Shown piece by piece: positions 5,475-5,557 of a stretch of DNA of 5,557 nucleotides. Under the pieces are notes generated by a model that did no database searches, had not been told where the DNA came from, and saw nothing but the letters and a program-made list of their open reading frames with translations. The stretch's first letter is position 1. The number at the start of each line of letters is the position of its first letter. Position numbers and translations under genes: made by a program. This DNA is from an uncultured Ruminococcus sp. (GTDB lineage Bacteria > Bacillota_A > Clostridia > Oscillospirales > Ruminococcaceae), in assembly GCA_946629405.1 (NCBI GenBank), contig CAMOXW010000083.1, positions 1-5,557 on the forward strand, given 5' to 3'.

Positions 5475-5557
5475 AACTCGGAGATGTTCAGACAACGGCA
5501 CTGATTCCGCTTGCAGTCAAAGCAAATGAGACACTGCGGAAAAATGCCCGTATCAAA
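5465..5557 (+). CDS. SAM-dependent methyltransferase, N-terminus only (runs off window)
   Basis: Thirty-one codons are visible from ATG 5465 to the window end. The start MELKLGDVQTTALIPLAVKA and the following basic segment resemble the N-terminus of class I SAM methyltransferases of the leucine carboxyl methyltransferase / TcmP-like group, where 'G.VQTT.LIPL..RA.E' is typical. The SAM-binding motif would lie beyond the window. The start has no good ribosome-binding site of its own and overlaps the end of the short frame at 5421-5474 by 10 nt in a different frame. Translation may therefore depend on ribosomes finishing that frame. The family assignment rests on a short stretch. Confidence 0.6.
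   Translation, partial: MELKLGDVQTTALIPLAVKANETLRKNARIK

Overview
The window looks like chromosomal DNA from a strictly anaerobic, fibre-associated Clostridium-class bacterium, most likely Ruminococcus or a close relative in the Oscillospiraceae. The evidence is a secreted transglutaminase-like protein ending in a type I dockerin with a Ruminococcus-style 'DAS..L..YA' helix, a biotin synthase with the cysteine pattern of anaerobic (Type II-like) enzymes, strong Gram-positive Shine-Dalgarno sites and sigma-A promoters with TGnTATAAT extended -10 boxes.

Layout. Positions 1-284 hold no gene I can support, but contain a well-formed bioB control region: a sigma-A promoter whose -35 box lies inside a BirA-type inverted repeat, then a leader with two hairpins. 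bioB runs rightward (285-1241). It converges on a leftward three-gene operon across two hairpin terminators (1241-1301). In transcription order the operon is purA (4942-3665, adenylosuccinate synthetase), a secreted transglutaminase/dockerin protein (3663-2491) and a four-helix membrane protein whose N-terminal half carries six SAP[VI]LD[DE] motifs (2480-1305). The purA/transglutaminase junction has 1 nt between stop and start, and the next junction 10 nt, with each ribosome-binding site inside or against the upstream stop, so translation is probably coupled. A clear sigma-A promoter (5007-5035, minus strand) drives the operon.

Positions 4943-5420 are the upstream intergenic region. Besides the purA promoter it holds two rightward intrinsic terminators (5183-5219 and 5303-5332) with no recognisable rightward gene before them. 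They are followed by a strong rightward promoter bracketed by two near-identical GCATATGC-centred palindromes, a good fit to a repressor-controlled promoter. That promoter leads into a 17-codon reading frame resembling the very start of an ABC transporter ATPase, which breaks off and overlaps the start of a SAM-dependent methyltransferase gene running off the window edge. This junction looks like a deletion or fusion scar that put a methyltransferase behind an ABC transporter's control region.

No known large 'system' (CRISPR, toxin-antitoxin, phage defence, mobile element) is visible. The points most worth a second look are the purA/dockerin/repeat-membrane-protein operon, the SAP[VI]LD[DE] repeat protein, the ABC-remnant/methyltransferase junction with its twin operators, and the variant cluster ligands of BioB.
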